NCBI RefSeq assembly: GCF_013978595.1
Contig: NZ_JACDTZ010000001.1
Span: 1,116,001 to 1,180,000 of the forward strand
Direction of reading: 5' to 3'
Origin: Corynebacterium haematomassiliense
Lineage (GTDB): Bacteria > Actinomycetota > Actinomycetes > Mycobacteriales > Mycobacteriaceae
Length of the DNA stretch: 64,000 nt
In this document: piece after piece, positions 27,901-34,204 of the stretch
Layout of the letters: the number at the start of each line of letters is the position of its first letter
Numbering within the stretch: the stretch's first letter is position 1
The notes under the pieces: generated by a model
Told to the model about the DNA's origin: nothing
The model's database searches: none
What the model saw: the letters and a program-made list of their open reading frames with translations, nothing else
Made by a program: the position numbers and the translations under genes

Positions 27901-27929
27901 TGAGCTCCGATTCGAGCAGCCAGAAGTAG
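18912..27929 (+). CDS. Giant cell-surface protein with SdrD_B-like domain, 24 YPDG-type repeats and C-terminal membrane anchor
   Basis: About 3005 residues, start TTG 18912 with AGAAGGA seven bases upstream. Order of parts: signal peptide (RRRGTSIAAAALALATVAPL, cleavage near ASPDTAPEAEA); an N-terminal domain; an SdrD_B/Cna-B-like domain (about 285-400, SGFVWMD opening); then from about 560 to 2450 24 units of about 78 residues, each ending in YPDG-S/T-xD/E-x-V (Rib/alpha-like or YPDG family); a calcium-binding D-D-D loop WDGDGVSNEDE (about 2567); three 88-residue repeats (about 2603-2867); and a C-terminal block with two hydrophobic segments (LLALIPIAIGSQ and AVAVAALVVTLLW) flanked by two cysteines. 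There is no LPXTG motif. The role is probably adhesion or surface stalk; ligand unknown. It ends 10 bases from the convergent comEC. Confidence 0.9.
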   Translation: MSTHLTSRRRGTSIAAAALALATVAPLTHVVASPDTAPEAEAVTNSSPADPKWSAPAGTIDADAIKNGYVNSAIDLTNAGSLLSGRVGVMESTAPSSISDSMGLNGVTVLMQFRDSDGTLSPVYAAQSQALKGQAAGAYAFDLRMRDAKGNLVKDKKGNYVSFYDANGKPHLFDASGVGNGQQAYRLWVAEKDMVNPETGNPYVYTRQSGGIVPNSWVGVAPGSGQYPADASGMFQLVGQNIQRTGIFLTEVVDPAKSYMSAPNVKVDPLGPLNNPATTLSVKDTISGFVWMDTLKGDRQVGPPTRNTGNGDTNLEGYNVFASVLTPEAQKRVEAIEKDSRITLAQRAGAIKAMLEEMRAAGNEPIAVTVTGKTDENGQYTLRTDYKELSGNSRMYMWVTDQNGQQVNAYSPFPTPVFQEYNDNAGEAPHPAAAIVPGMNPAPDNFYNFGFAVVPYGPVKLDIPNYDQLLNPSPLNGTAQLNVTGTLPPVPGNRIVWRNETTGKVVKECPVSSLSDANACTFPVSADPTAAPGTVYSATLYSGIDDLLASDSFIVAKGQNAMSQPAYPAKETFPGKAVTLNQTDTSVPADTTFTFGTPVDASGAPVSGWTTQAASDAGTGGFTATPPAGTAPGEYTIPVQVVYPDRSQETVFAKVTVTPTPQAEEFTPQGQTTEAIVGTSVPEARSAIANVVDLPADATYTWETAPATDKVGDVPAVVLVRYPDGSVDRVDVTVRITPAPTKPLDQTNDPAGQDQTVNLNEAPNANASIANADDMPAGTFFTYKTPVDTSTSGEKDAVVVVTYPDDSFEEVSVKVYVRTQEQQYDPSGTTQEVDHGEAVDPKASISNASDLPKGTTFAFEKQPDTSTPGTKDAVVVVTYPDGTTEKVSVKIDVTPLNSQFDPQPAVQVVNQGDALDPELSLVPNQQRPSGTTFEWATTPDTSTPGMKDGVVRVTYPDGTTDDVKVQVEVRTQAEQYAPVAKTQTVDNGATPKAQDSLVDTASLPKGTTFEWEEAPDTSSPRSKDAVVVVTYPDGSTEKIPVSVVVRTQADALTPESQDRTVDNGSTLDPKDSITNAGDLPEGTKFAFETQPSTDKPGTYTTNVIVTYPDGSVDTVPVKVTVRPLSDTTDPKGADITVDNGGAVTPEDVLTNEADLPEGTTLALENPVDTSKPGKQEVTVVVTYPDGSTEKVTTTVTVRPQADTNSPVGQDIDVVEGAAAYPESAITNIGDLPVGTTFTWATEPDTSATGTQDAVVRVTYPDGSTEDVPVKVNVTPKPAEPMNTTNDPAGQDVTVKATSALNARDAVADADSLPAGTHFEFVNPPSTDKPGTFDNVEVRVVYPDDTVDTITVTVTVTPLADDYAPAAAEQTVDNGATPDAAASIGNLSDLPAGTKVEWDNTPDTSSPGDKTGTVKVTYPDGSTDTVEVTVTVRPQADTSTPAPKARTVENGAKDLRPEDSIANTDDLPGATYTWQTPPDTSKTGVQDVSITVTYPDGSSEVVTTQIVVSPLADANEPAGQPQTVNRDAAVDPKASISNANDLPEGTTFTFESPVDTATSGAKDAVVLVTYPDGSVDRVAVQVSVRTDEQYYAPAGRTQTVNIGDEPAPAASIVNPDSLPVGTKLTWETAPDTSSGGAKDAVVRVEYPDGTSETVSVTVSVRSNKQQYTPHAGLQTVDKGAQPQAADSVDNADELPEGTEFSWVSQPDTSSPGQKTGEVLVTYPDGTSETLTVVVQVRNDAEMHDPTTADQVVNQGQAADPRASVSGDLPDGTNLSWEQPVDTSTSGVKDAVVVVTYPDGSVDRVPAKVIVRTHTDQYDAAGQDITAVEGVDAPPARTAIANVAELPADAVYTWSVAPDTAATGDVPAVVLVTYPDGTVDRVPVTVHVVAAPKTPMNEQYEPKSAEQTVNVGDSVVPRVSVGNVDDLPAGTHFEFTQPVDTSTPGNKDAEVLVTYPDGTTDTVKVTVAVRSQADQFSPEGQPQSTNNGQVPAATSSIANASELPAGTTVTWKTEPDVSAPGDKDAEVLVTYPDGSTETVKVKVNVREQSEQFNPAGKDQSVKEGDAPEASASIANPELLPEGTTITWEDAPDTSTPGAKQATVVVTYPDGTTDKVNVQVAVGSMADQHDPVGKDQSVTSGDVPQAGNSVADVADLPAGTTFGWETAPDTSTPGAKQATVVVTYPDGSTDTVDVTVDVASQADTHDPQGQGIQAVVDIPAPNAAAAIANASDLPAGTTITWDSEPDTSTPGTTAATVVVTYPDKTEDRVPVEVTVIEAPATPMNESHQPDTRPVFTKQLVGAPSAATAVVNAGTFPPGTHIEWTTEPDTSVPGEQTASITVTYPDGTKDVVETTLTVGESLSTTHTPFWNQTHAQPGAKVTLPQIGDRSLPAGTTFTVDNPAFVIADNGTVYFTVPADAKPGDVFTTTVTIRYPDGSYETEEIRVTAELPYNPGYGDPVTAALGGSGTSLLTFEVAPDVSEAHITATHDHNGLWQISDPDARGNITAVGPTLEALAKLYTGKESVAELASLFDASADVTVTYRPGVPADEDVTARFTLVAVDGTPMAQVSDWDGDGVSNEDEVNKGTNPFDPASVPAEPAPVPEAPTDVYPPEVTVTPGGTTEIPAPALPDDATVTPAPSVPDWVDVKPDGSVIIPPPQDVTPGTYPVEVEITRPDKDPSNAVIDVTVTEPEKPTDVYPPEVTVTPGGTTEIPAPALPDDATVTPAPSVPDWVDVKPDGSVIITPPEDVTPGTYPVEVEITRPDKDPSNAVIDVTVTEPEKPTDVYPPEVTVTPGGTTEIPAPALPDDATVTPAPSVPDWVDVKPDGSVIITPPQDVTPGTYPVEVEITRPDKDPSKTVIDVTVTEPAPVPEKPTDTAPAPSGSSELTDEERGRCIATGVGFGLPLLALIPIAIGSQVSLPWVDEFSQQAHSALQDFNTQLQQKTGLYNPDVAQQVDSINRQLQAFGREHGTLIGGAGAVAVAALVVTLLWKNCTPGEQLSSDSSSQK
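20900..26260 (+). repeat. Array of YPDG-type Ig-like repeats (about 78 codons each)
   Basis: Within the surface-protein gene, units share the frame DxxxxVDxGxxPxxxxSIxNxxDLPxGTTF-W, PDTSTPG, then VVVTYPDGST. I count 24 YPD motifs; the first (YPDRS) and last (YPDGSY) lie in divergent units. Some units differ strongly in DNA while keeping the protein pattern; others share long near-identical stretches, for example those around 25195-25215 and 25425-25445, a sign of recent exchange between units. Confidence 0.85.
26721..27512 (+). repeat. Three nearly identical 264-bp tandem repeats (88 codons)
   Basis: Copies begin at about 26721, 26985 and 27249 with an exact 264-base period. They encode a proline-rich, PEVTVTPGGTTEIP-type module. 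Only a few bases differ (for example CCCCCGCCGCAA, ACCCCGCCGGAA and ACCCCGCCGCAA variants in the same place), so the copies are recent and able to recombine. Copy number could vary between isolates or be collapsed in assembly. Confidence 0.95.
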
Positions 27930-27939
27930 CGGCGTTTGC

Positions 27940-29505
27940 TTAGTCGTTGGGGAAGATGACGGGGATACCCTCCCGCGTGGCCACCGGGCGGCCGCGCGGT
28001 GGGCCGCCTTCCACAACGACGACGATCTGGGCCCACCCTGGTACCGGCTCCACCTCATCGATGGTGTCCACCACGTGGGCGCGCAGCCCGGCCGGGTCCA
28101 CGGGCGCGGGGTGCTCGGGTGCCGTGAACAGCACCAGGCAGGCGGCCGCCGCGCACACGGTGGCGCGGGGGCGGCCCGTCAAAAACCCGGCGAGCACCCA
28201 CCCGTAGACCACAAGAGCGGTCAATGGGGTCGCCGAAACCGTCGCACTAGGCAGCCCCGCGCCGATCTTCGCCACCGTGTGCACCCACCACGCCAACGGC
28301 TCGACGCACCACAGCACCGGCACCTCCAGCCCGCCGGGCAAAAGCGACGCCACCGCCGCGATGAGCCCGAGCACCGTCACCGGCCCCACCACCGGTGCGA
28401 CCAGCACGTTGGCACCGACCGAGACCAGCGAGACTTTGCCGGCCATCATCGCCACGATGGGCATGGTGGCCAGGTCCGCCGCCACCGCCACAGCAAGGGC
28501 GCGAACGAGGATGTCCGGCCAGCCAGTCACCGCCAGTGCGCGGTACAACAGCGGGTAGAGCGCCACGATGCCCGCCGTCGCCGCCACCGACAGGGCGAAG
28601 CCGTAGTGCACCGCGAGGTCCGAATCCACCAGCACCAACCCGATAACGGACAGGCACAGCGCGTGGATGGGCTCGGCCTGCCGGGAGGCGAGCACCGCGA
28701 CCAGCCCCACCAGGCCGGACACCGAGGCGCGCAACACGCTCGGCTCCGGGCCAACCAGCCCGGCGTAGACCAGCAGGGCCACCGCCGAGGCCGCGATCCT
28801 GCCGCGCAACCCCGCCCTCAAAGCGGCCGCGGCCACCGTGGCGAAAGTGGCCACGATCGCGATATTCGCCCCGGACACGGCGGACAAATGTGACAGGCCT
28901 GTGTCGATGTACATCTGTTGTTCGGCTGGCGGTTGCAGGGAGACGTCGCCAAGCACCATGCCCGGAATGAGCCCGCGCGCACCCTCGCCCACCTGCGCCT
29001 CCACCGCCGCGGCGAAAGTCGTGCGCACGTGGTGGGCGAACGCCGCTAATCCGCGAGGCGGGCCAAGGACCTCGACGTCGCCGTTGAGCACGAACGGGTT
29101 CACGCCCGGCACGCCAGATTCTTTGGACACACCACGGCCCACCACGTGCGCGCCGGCGACCGCACCGTCGGGCAGCTCCTCGGCAAACACCGGCGTCGTC
29201 GACGGCTGGCCGGGCACCTTCACCCTCACCAGGTAGGCGCCCGACTCGGTCTGCTTCGGGGTGCCGCTGACGGTGCCCACGATCTCGGAGGCGGAGACGC
29301 TTGCGTGTTTGCGCACCGCCGCCGTGAGCGTCGCCGCCGCGCCGAGGCCCGCGGTCAGCACCGCCTGGCCATACTCGCGCGCGAGCAGGCAGCCGGCGGC
29401 GAGGACCCCGACAACAAGAAGCGCCGCCCACACCCCGAACAGGACGCAGCACGCCGCCGCGGCCCACACCGCCAGCGCTGCCGGCACCAGCCGCAGCTCC
29501 GACAC
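27940..29505 (-). CDS. comEC: ComEC/Rec2-family DNA-uptake channel protein
   Basis: Multi-spanning membrane protein, 521 residues. It has an N-terminal pair of helices, an extracytoplasmic OB-like part, then the Competence domain with LSAVSGANIAIV (the family signature HLxxxSGxhi), followed by about eight helices. It lacks the C-terminal metallo-beta-lactamase domain of Bacillus ComEC, which is usual for short actinobacterial forms. GTG 29505 follows the comEA stop by two bases, so the two are coupled. With comEA it could move single-stranded DNA across the membrane; whether this species is competent is unknown. Confidence 0.9.
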   Translation of the reverse strand: MSELRLVPAALAVWAAAACCVLFGVWAALLVVGVLAAGCLLAREYGQAVLTAGLGAAATLTAAVRKHASVSASEIVGTVSGTPKQTESGAYLVRVKVPGQPSTTPVFAEELPDGAVAGAHVVGRGVSKESGVPGVNPFVLNGDVEVLGPPRGLAAFAHHVRTTFAAAVEAQVGEGARGLIPGMVLGDVSLQPPAEQQMYIDTGLSHLSAVSGANIAIVATFATVAAAALRAGLRGRIAASAVALLVYAGLVGPEPSVLRASVSGLVGLVAVLASRQAEPIHALCLSVIGLVLVDSDLAVHYGFALSVAATAGIVALYPLLYRALAVTGWPDILVRALAVAVAADLATMPIVAMMAGKVSLVSVGANVLVAPVVGPVTVLGLIAAVASLLPGGLEVPVLWCVEPLAWWVHTVAKIGAGLPSATVSATPLTALVVYGWVLAGFLTGRPRATVCAAAACLVLFTAPEHPAPVDPAGLRAHVVDTIDEVEPVPGWAQIVVVVEGGPPRGRPVATREGIPVIFPND

Positions 29506-29507
29506 CG

Positions 29508-30149
29508 CTACAGCCCCACCATGTCGCGCATGGCCTCGAACTTCGCGGGTCCGATGCCACGGACGTCCATGAGCTGCTCCACCGCGGTAAACGGCCCGTT
29601 GGCCTCGCGGTGGGCCACGATCGCCGCCGCGGTCGCCTCCCCCACCCCGGGCAGCGCGGTCAGCTCGGAGGCGGACGCGTTATTCAGCGACACCGTTCCA
29701 GCGTCAGGCGCGGCCGCTCCTCCGCCGCCTGCCGGGGGCGCGGCGCCGACGGCCTGGACGTGGATCTGCTGGCCGTCCACAAGCAGCTGCGCCTGGTTGT
29801 GCGCCAGTAAATCGGCGTGCGGCAGCGGCTGTGCGATCTGCAGGGCGTCGGCGATGCGGGAGCCCTCGTTCAGCGTCATCAGTCCCGGGTTGGCCACCTC
29901 CCCCACCACGGCCACGACCACCACCCCGCTGACCTCGGTCGGCGAGGCCACCTGCTCCCAGTCGACGTCCCCCTCCGACCCGCCGCCACGCAGCAGCGCC
30001 CACGCACCCACTACAACCAGCAGCGCGACCACCGCCGCGGCGGCCGGCTTCACCGGCACGGACACACGCGGCGCGGGATAGCGCACGGCCAGGAGGTCCT
30101 CTTCCCCGGTGGGCCGGGTGAGCTCCTGGAGACGGTCGATGGCGTTCAT
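29508..30149 (-). CDS. comEA: ComEA-like DNA-binding membrane protein
   Basis: 213 residues: a short cytoplasmic N-terminus, one transmembrane helix (AAAVVALLVVVGAWALL), an SLBB domain (VVVAVVGEVANPGLMTLNEGSRIADAL) and a C-terminal double helix-hairpin-helix (SLNNASASELTALPGVGEATAAAIV, then GIGPAKFEAM) that binds double-stranded DNA outside the membrane. ATG 30149 is preferred; GTG 30158 is in frame. It is upstream of and coupled to comEC. Confidence 0.9.
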   Translation of the reverse strand: MNAIDRLQELTRPTGEEDLLAVRYPAPRVSVPVKPAAAAVVALLVVVGAWALLRGGGSEGDVDWEQVASPTEVSGVVVVAVVGEVANPGLMTLNEGSRIADALQIAQPLPHADLLAHNQAQLLVDGQQIHVQAVGAAPPAGGGGAAAPDAGTVSLNNASASELTALPGVGEATAAAIVAHREANGPFTAVEQLMDVRGIGPAKFEAMRDMVGL

Positions 30150-30202
30150 GCCCGGCACGCTAAGCCGAGAACCCCCGCACCGGAAGCCCCCACCCGCAAA
30201 CC

Positions 30203-30250
30203 TGTGGATAACGTTGTTGCGGCGTCACCAATCAGGGCGGGTTATCCACA
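30203..30250. promoter_or_regulatory. Two perfect DnaA boxes in inverted orientation
   Basis: TGTGGATAA at 30203-30211 and TTATCCACA at 30242-30250 both match the DnaA box consensus exactly, on opposite strands. With flanking bases they form a 10-bp inverted repeat around a 28-base spacer. They lie in the short gap between the degV stop (30252) and the comEA start (30149), directly upstream of comEA. Confidence 0.75.
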
Positions 30251-30251
30251 C

Positions 30252-31052
30252 CTACTGGGCAGATTCCCGAGAAGAAAAGACAACCGACAGCCCAATGGCG
30301 CCGGGGCCGGTGTGGACCGCGAGGACGTCGACAAGCGGCTCGCACATCACCCGCGAGCCCTCCGGCAACTCCGCCTCAAGCGAAGATGCCAGCTGCTCGG
30401 CCGCCTCCTCGGCGTCCGCGTGCTGGATCGCCGCGAACACCGGCTGCCCCTCGGCGCGCTCCACCACCAGCTCCGTGAGCTTGGCAAACGCCTTCGACTG
30501 GGTGCGGGTCTTGCCAGCAAGCTCCAGCTTGCCGTCGTGGATGCGCAAAATCGGCTTGTTAGCCAGAAGCGCCGCGGAGAGCACCGCGGTGCCGGTAGGC
30601 AGGCGCCCGGATTTGCGCAGGTCGTCGAGCTGGTGCAGGTACACCCACGTCTCGGAGCGGGCGAGCGTCGATTTCGCCATCGCCTCGCACGCCGCCAAGT
30701 CCCCGCCTTCCTGGGCCACGGTGGCGGCGGCCATGGCGGCCGCGCCGATGGTCATGCCGGCGGCGTCCGTCTCCACCACTTTCACCGTGCCGGGAAACAC
30801 CGCGGACGCCGCCACGGCCGCGGACCACGTCGACGACAGCGCCTTGGACAGGTGCAGCGCGATCACCCCGTCGTCGCCGCCGCGCTCCAGCTGGCGCGCG
30901 TAGCAGGCCGCAAGCTCCAGCGAGGACAGCCCGGAGGTGCCCCTGTCCTCGCCGCTGCCCATGACGTGCATGTCGGCGACGGTGATGTCCAGCTCGCGGA
31001 CGACCTCGGGCGGCAGCCCCGCCGAGGAATCCACCACCACGCGCACTGCCAT
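30252..31052 (-). CDS. DegV family fatty-acid-binding protein
   Basis: 266 residues, complete DegV fold. The N-terminus VRVVVDSSAGLP and the HLSKALSSTWSAA motif bind the fatty-acid carboxylate. The C-terminal domain includes SGRLPTGTAVLSAALLANKPIL and ends AVHTGPGAIGLSVVF. In Firmicutes such proteins deliver fatty acids to FakA kinase; in actinobacteria the partner is unclear. Its ATG follows the stop of the phosphatase gene with no gap (TAA then ATG), so it is in the nadD-rsfS operon. Confidence 0.92.
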   Translation of the reverse strand: MAVRVVVDSSAGLPPEVVRELDITVADMHVMGSGEDRGTSGLSSLELAACYARQLERGGDDGVIALHLSKALSSTWSAAVAASAVFPGTVKVVETDAAGMTIGAAAMAAATVAQEGGDLAACEAMAKSTLARSETWVYLHQLDDLRKSGRLPTGTAVLSAALLANKPILRIHDGKLELAGKTRTQSKAFAKLTELVVERAEGQPVFAAIQHADAEEAAEQLASSLEAELPEGSRVMCEPLVDVLAVHTGPGAIGLSVVFSSRESAQ

Positions 31053-31685
31053 TTAGTTCAGCCCCCGGTTCCAGGCTTCGAGGAACCAGCGGATCTTCGC
31101 CGGTTCGTCCAGGCGCGGCATCGCCACCAGCCGCGCCGTGTTCGCGTTGCCCAGCCCCTTGATCGCGGGGTACTGCGTCACCACGAAGCCCAGCAGCGAC
31201 GCGGTCAGCGCGGCGATGGTGCCGCCGTGGGAGACCAAAAGCACGGCGGAGTTGTCCCACTCGTCGTAGTCGCGCATCAACTCGTCCACCACGGCCTGCG
31301 CGCGCGCCGCCACCTCGAGACGGCTTTCCCCGCGCGGCGGCGCCCACGTCGCGTCGGTGCGCCACACCGCCCGCGCACCTTCGTGCTCCGTGTCCACCTC
31401 GGTGTGGGTTTTGCCCTGCCAGTCGCCGAGGTGTGTTTCGCGCAGCCGCTTATCGACGTCTACAGTCAACCCCAAATCCGCCGCCACCACGTCAGCAGTG
31501 TTTTTCGCGCGCACGAGGTCGGAGGAGATAATCTTGGAAATACCCAGGTCACGCAGCTCTTTGGCGGCGGCGTGGGCCTGGTTCACACCGCGTTCGGAGA
31601 GCACGGTGTCCAGCTGCCCCTGCATGCGGGAGGTGGCGTTGTACTCCGTTTCGCCGTGGCGCAGCAGGATCAAACGTCGTTGCAT
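31053..31685 (-). CDS. Histidine phosphatase family protein, probable glucosyl-3-phosphoglycerate phosphatase
   Basis: 210 residues with the phosphoglycerate-mutase fold: LILLRHGETEYN (catalytic His in RHGE), RLRETHLGDWQGKT (proton donor Glu region) and LLVSHGGTIAAL (second His). The position between rsfS and degV is the same as that of mycobacterial GpgP (Rv2419c), which removes phosphate from glucosyl-3-phosphoglycerate in polymethylated glucose polysaccharide synthesis. The assignment rests on synteny and family, so a general phosphatase remains possible. Confidence 0.85.
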   Translation of the reverse strand: MQRRLILLRHGETEYNATSRMQGQLDTVLSERGVNQAHAAAKELRDLGISKIISSDLVRAKNTADVVAADLGLTVDVDKRLRETHLGDWQGKTHTEVDTEHEGARAVWRTDATWAPPRGESRLEVAARAQAVVDELMRDYDEWDNSAVLLVSHGGTIAALTASLLGFVVTQYPAIKGLGNANTARLVAMPRLDEPAKIRWFLEAWNRGLN

Positions 31686-31694
31686 GCGCGACGC

Positions 31695-32168
31695 CTAGAA
31701 CTCGTCGTCTGCGGCCGCCGGGCCGTCGCCGGCCAGCGGCAGGTCCTCGATGTTCTGCGCCTCGCGCAGCTCGGCCTCGTTGCCGAAGGTGGCGGGGCGC
31801 TCGTAGGGCTCCAGGCCCTCGACCTCGATGGCCGGGCAGTCCGCGTACAGGCGGTCCAGGCCGTAGAACTCGCGCTCTGCCTCGCGCTGGATGTGCACGA
31901 CGAAGTTGCCGTAATCCAGCAGCACCCAGCGGTTTTCGCGGTTGCCCTCGCGGCGCTTCGGCTCCACGCCCTCATCCGTCAGGTCGTCTTCGACCTCCTG
32001 GACGATGGCGGCGACCTGGCGCTCGTTGTCGGCGGAGACGATCACGAACACGTCCGTGATGGCCATGACGTTGGTGACGTCGATAACAGCGATGTTCTTG
32101 CCAAGCTTTTCGTCGGCCGCTTTGGCGGCAATCTTGGCCCGGTCGATGGAGATCTGCGGAGCGGTCAA
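31695..32168 (-). CDS. rsfS: Ribosome silencing factor RsfS
   Basis: 157 residues. RsfS binds uL14 on the large subunit and blocks subunit joining in slow growth. Family sequence: AAKAADEKLGKNIAVIDVTNVMAITDVFVIVSADNERQVAAIV and WVLLDYGNFVVHIQ. A TTG start at 32168 fits best, with AAGGG about nine bases upstream; an earlier in-frame start would add a poorly conserved segment. The C-terminal 45 residues (acidic, EDLPLAGDGPAAADDEF) extend beyond the core domain, as in other corynebacteria. It lies directly downstream of nadD. Confidence 0.92.
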   Translation of the reverse strand: MTAPQISIDRAKIAAKAADEKLGKNIAVIDVTNVMAITDVFVIVSADNERQVAAIVQEVEDDLTDEGVEPKRREGNRENRWVLLDYGNFVVHIQREAEREFYGLDRLYADCPAIEVEGLEPYERPATFGNEAELREAQNIEDLPLAGDGPAAADDEF

Positions 32169-32234
32169 GTGGCAAACCCTTCGTTGGTTGGACAGACCCC
32201 GCCATTGTCCCACGACACGGCCTAAGAGTGCTAC

Positions 32235-32855
32235 TTAGGCATAGAGGGCGTTTTTGGTGATGTACTGCACCACCCCGTCCGGCACGAGGTACCACACGGG
32301 CCGGCCCTCGGCGGCACGCTCGCGGCAGTCGGTAGACGAGATGGCCATCGCCGGGATTTCCACCAGGTGCACGCGCTCCTGGATGTCGGCCGGCAGCATG
32401 TCCTCGCGCAGGTCGTAACCGGGGCGGGTCACGCCGACGAACTCGGCGAGCTGGAACATCTCTTCCCAGTCGTGCCAGGACATGATGGAGGCCAGCGCGT
32501 CGGCGCCGGTGATGAAGTACAGCTCCTCGTCCGGGAACTGCTCGCGCAGGTCCCGCAGCGTATCGATGGTGTACGTCGGCCCGTCGCGGTCGATGTCGAC
32601 GCGGGAGACGGAAAAGCGCGGGTTGGAGGCGGTGGCGATCACCGTCATCAGGTAGCGGTCTTCCGCCGGGCTGATGGTCTTGCCCGCCTTCTGCCACGGC
32701 TGGCCGGTGGGCACGAAGATGACCTCGTCCAGGTTGAACCGGTCCGCCACCTCGCTGGCGGCGACCAGGTGGCCGTGGTGGATCGGGTCGAACGTGCCGC
32801 CCATGACCCCGATGCGCCGCGCCTGCTCCAAGGAAGCTGCGTAGTGCTCCGTCAT
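32235..32855 (-). CDS. nadD: Nicotinate-nucleotide adenylyltransferase
   Basis: Converts nicotinate mononucleotide and ATP to deamido-NAD in NAD synthesis. It has 206 residues. Motifs: [23 protein letters not shown] (nucleotidyltransferase GxFxPxHxGH), [10 protein letters not shown] and a late [21 protein letters not shown] (the ISST-xxR motif). ATG 32855 is seven bases below the preceding small membrane protein gene. The order nadD-rsfS-phosphatase is conserved across Actinobacteria. Confidence 0.95.
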   Translation of the reverse strand: MTEHYAASLEQARRIGVMGGTFDPIHHGHLVAASEVADRFNLDEVIFVPTGQPWQKAGKTISPAEDRYLMTVIATASNPRFSVSRVDIDRDGPTYTIDTLRDLREQFPDEELYFITGADALASIMSWHDWEEMFQLAEFVGVTRPGYDLREDMLPADIQERVHLVEIPAMAISSTDCRERAAEGRPVWYLVPDGVVQYITKNALYA

Positions 32856-32861
32856 GCGCCG

Positions 32862-33257
32862 TTACCTCGCCGGGGGAAGCATGCGGATGTCCACGGACTC
32901 GATGAACAGCAGTCCGGCGCCGAGCACCAGCGCGAGCAGTGCGCCGACCACGCCGACGACAGCACCGATGCTGAGCTCGTCGCGCGTGTCGTCCGCCCAC
33001 TTGTTGGCGCTGCTCGAGGAGCCGGCGGCGACCTCGCGCTCCTTGCACACCTGCTTGCCGTCCACCTCCACCGGGATCGGGTTGCCCTTGGCGTCCAGGA
33101 TCGGGTTGCCCTTGGCGTCCACTTCCCACTCACAGGTCTTTTCCACCGTCACGCGCTGCGTGGTGTCACGCGTGATGGTCTCCGCGCCCGCAGGCGCAAC
33201 TGAAAGCGCGACGGCGCAAGCGGTCGCGGCGGCGGTGGTCCGAATCAGCTGGTTCAT
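32862..33257 (-). CDS. Small exported single-pass membrane protein, unknown function
   Basis: 131 residues: a signal peptide (TTAAATACAVALSVAPAGAETI, cleavage after AGA), an extracytoplasmic part with the tandem DAKGNPILDAKGNPI and two cysteines, an S-rich linker, and a C-terminal transmembrane helix (GAVVGVVGALLALVLGAGLLFI) with a short tail. The start ATG overlaps the cutinase stop (TAATG), so the two are translated together. I do not recognise a named family; the pairing suggests a partner or anchor for the cutinase-like enzyme. Confidence 0.8.
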   Translation of the reverse strand: MNQLIRTTAAATACAVALSVAPAGAETITRDTTQRVTVEKTCEWEVDAKGNPILDAKGNPIPVEVDGKQVCKEREVAAGSSSSANKWADDTRDELSIGAVVGVVGALLALVLGAGLLFIESVDIRMLPPAR

Positions 33258-34195
33258 TAGCCGTACCGTACCTGATCCACGAAGCGCCCGAACGCGTCGG
33301 AGACTTGGTTGTCCCAGCGGGAGCTCCAGCGGAAGTAGCGGGCGTGGTTGCCGCCGGTGGCGCGGGAGGCCTCCAGCGTCTGCACGGACAAGTCGCACAC
33401 GGCGTCCAGCGGCAGGCAGTAGTTGACGCGGTTGCGGGTCGCCGCGGCGGTCTTGGTGTTAAACGGCAGCGCGCCGAGGATGCCACCCGCGCCGCCGCCG
33501 CGCACGCCCACGGTGGACCAGTCGCCCGGGGCGGTGTTCGGGTTGCCAAAGTAGACCACGCCGGCGAGCTGGCCGCGCCGCGCCAGTTCACGCTCGTGCT
33601 CCAGCAGAATCATCGCGCCCTGGGAGTAGCCGGACAGGATGTACTTCGGGCGGCAGCCGGTGGCGCCCTGGTAGTCGTTGATCATCTGCATCACGCCACC
33701 CCGGCCGATTTTCACCGAGTCCAGGAACTGGTTCGAGGCCCTGCGCGCCATCATGAACATCGGGTTGGCCCACTGGATGGCAAGGCCGAGCGCCTGCAGC
33801 AGCGTCGACGGCACGGCGACCTCGGGCACGTCGTACTCCGGGAACGTCGCCGGGTAGTAGCGCGGCTCCAAGCCGATGACCTCGACGTCCTTCATCAGCG
33901 AGTTGCCGCCGTGGGTGGCGGTGTAGCGGCGCTCCGCGTGCTGGAGGAAGGCGCGGATGGTCTCCGCTTCCCAGCCGTTGGAGGTCCAGGCCGCCCCGCC
34001 CGAGTAGCGCGTGGGGTAGATCTGGGTGTTTTGGCCGGAGCCGCGGGCGGCGATGACGGCGACGGCCGGGCAGCGGGTTTGCGCGTCGGCTTCCTGCACG
34101 GGCGCGACGGGGGAAACTGTGGCTGTCACGGCGGTGGCGACAGCGGTGGCGAACAGGCCGAAGCGGGCGCGCCAGGAGGAACGGGATTTTTTCAC
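33257..34195 (-). CDS. Secreted cutinase-family serine esterase
   Basis: 312 residues with signal peptide (LFATAVATAVTATVSPVAPVQEADA-Q). Cutinase fold: CPAVAVIAARGSGQN at the N-terminus with the oxyanion residues, nucleophile GYSQGA, Asp in LDAVCD and His in GGNHARYF, with paired cysteines. Such Culp-like proteins in mycolate bacteria hydrolyse lipid esters, phospholipids or mycolyl esters at the envelope; which one is not evident. GTG 34195 sits 9 bases after the proA stop. It belongs to the proA-nadD operon by spacing. Confidence 0.88.
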   Translation of the reverse strand: MKKSRSSWRARFGLFATAVATAVTATVSPVAPVQEADAQTRCPAVAVIAARGSGQNTQIYPTRYSGGAAWTSNGWEAETIRAFLQHAERRYTATHGGNSLMKDVEVIGLEPRYYPATFPEYDVPEVAVPSTLLQALGLAIQWANPMFMMARRASNQFLDSVKIGRGGVMQMINDYQGATGCRPKYILSGYSQGAMILLEHERELARRGQLAGVVYFGNPNTAPGDWSTVGVRGGGAGGILGALPFNTKTAAATRNRVNYCLPLDAVCDLSVQTLEASRATGGNHARYFRWSSRWDNQVSDAFGRFVDQVRYG

Positions 34196-34204
34196 GCGGA
34201 TAGA

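Noticed and set aside
27530..27929. Sortase (LPXTG) anchor at the end of the surface protein
   Set aside because: No LPXTG-like motif; the end has two hydrophobic segments and a polar tail, as in other corynebacterial proteins of this type.
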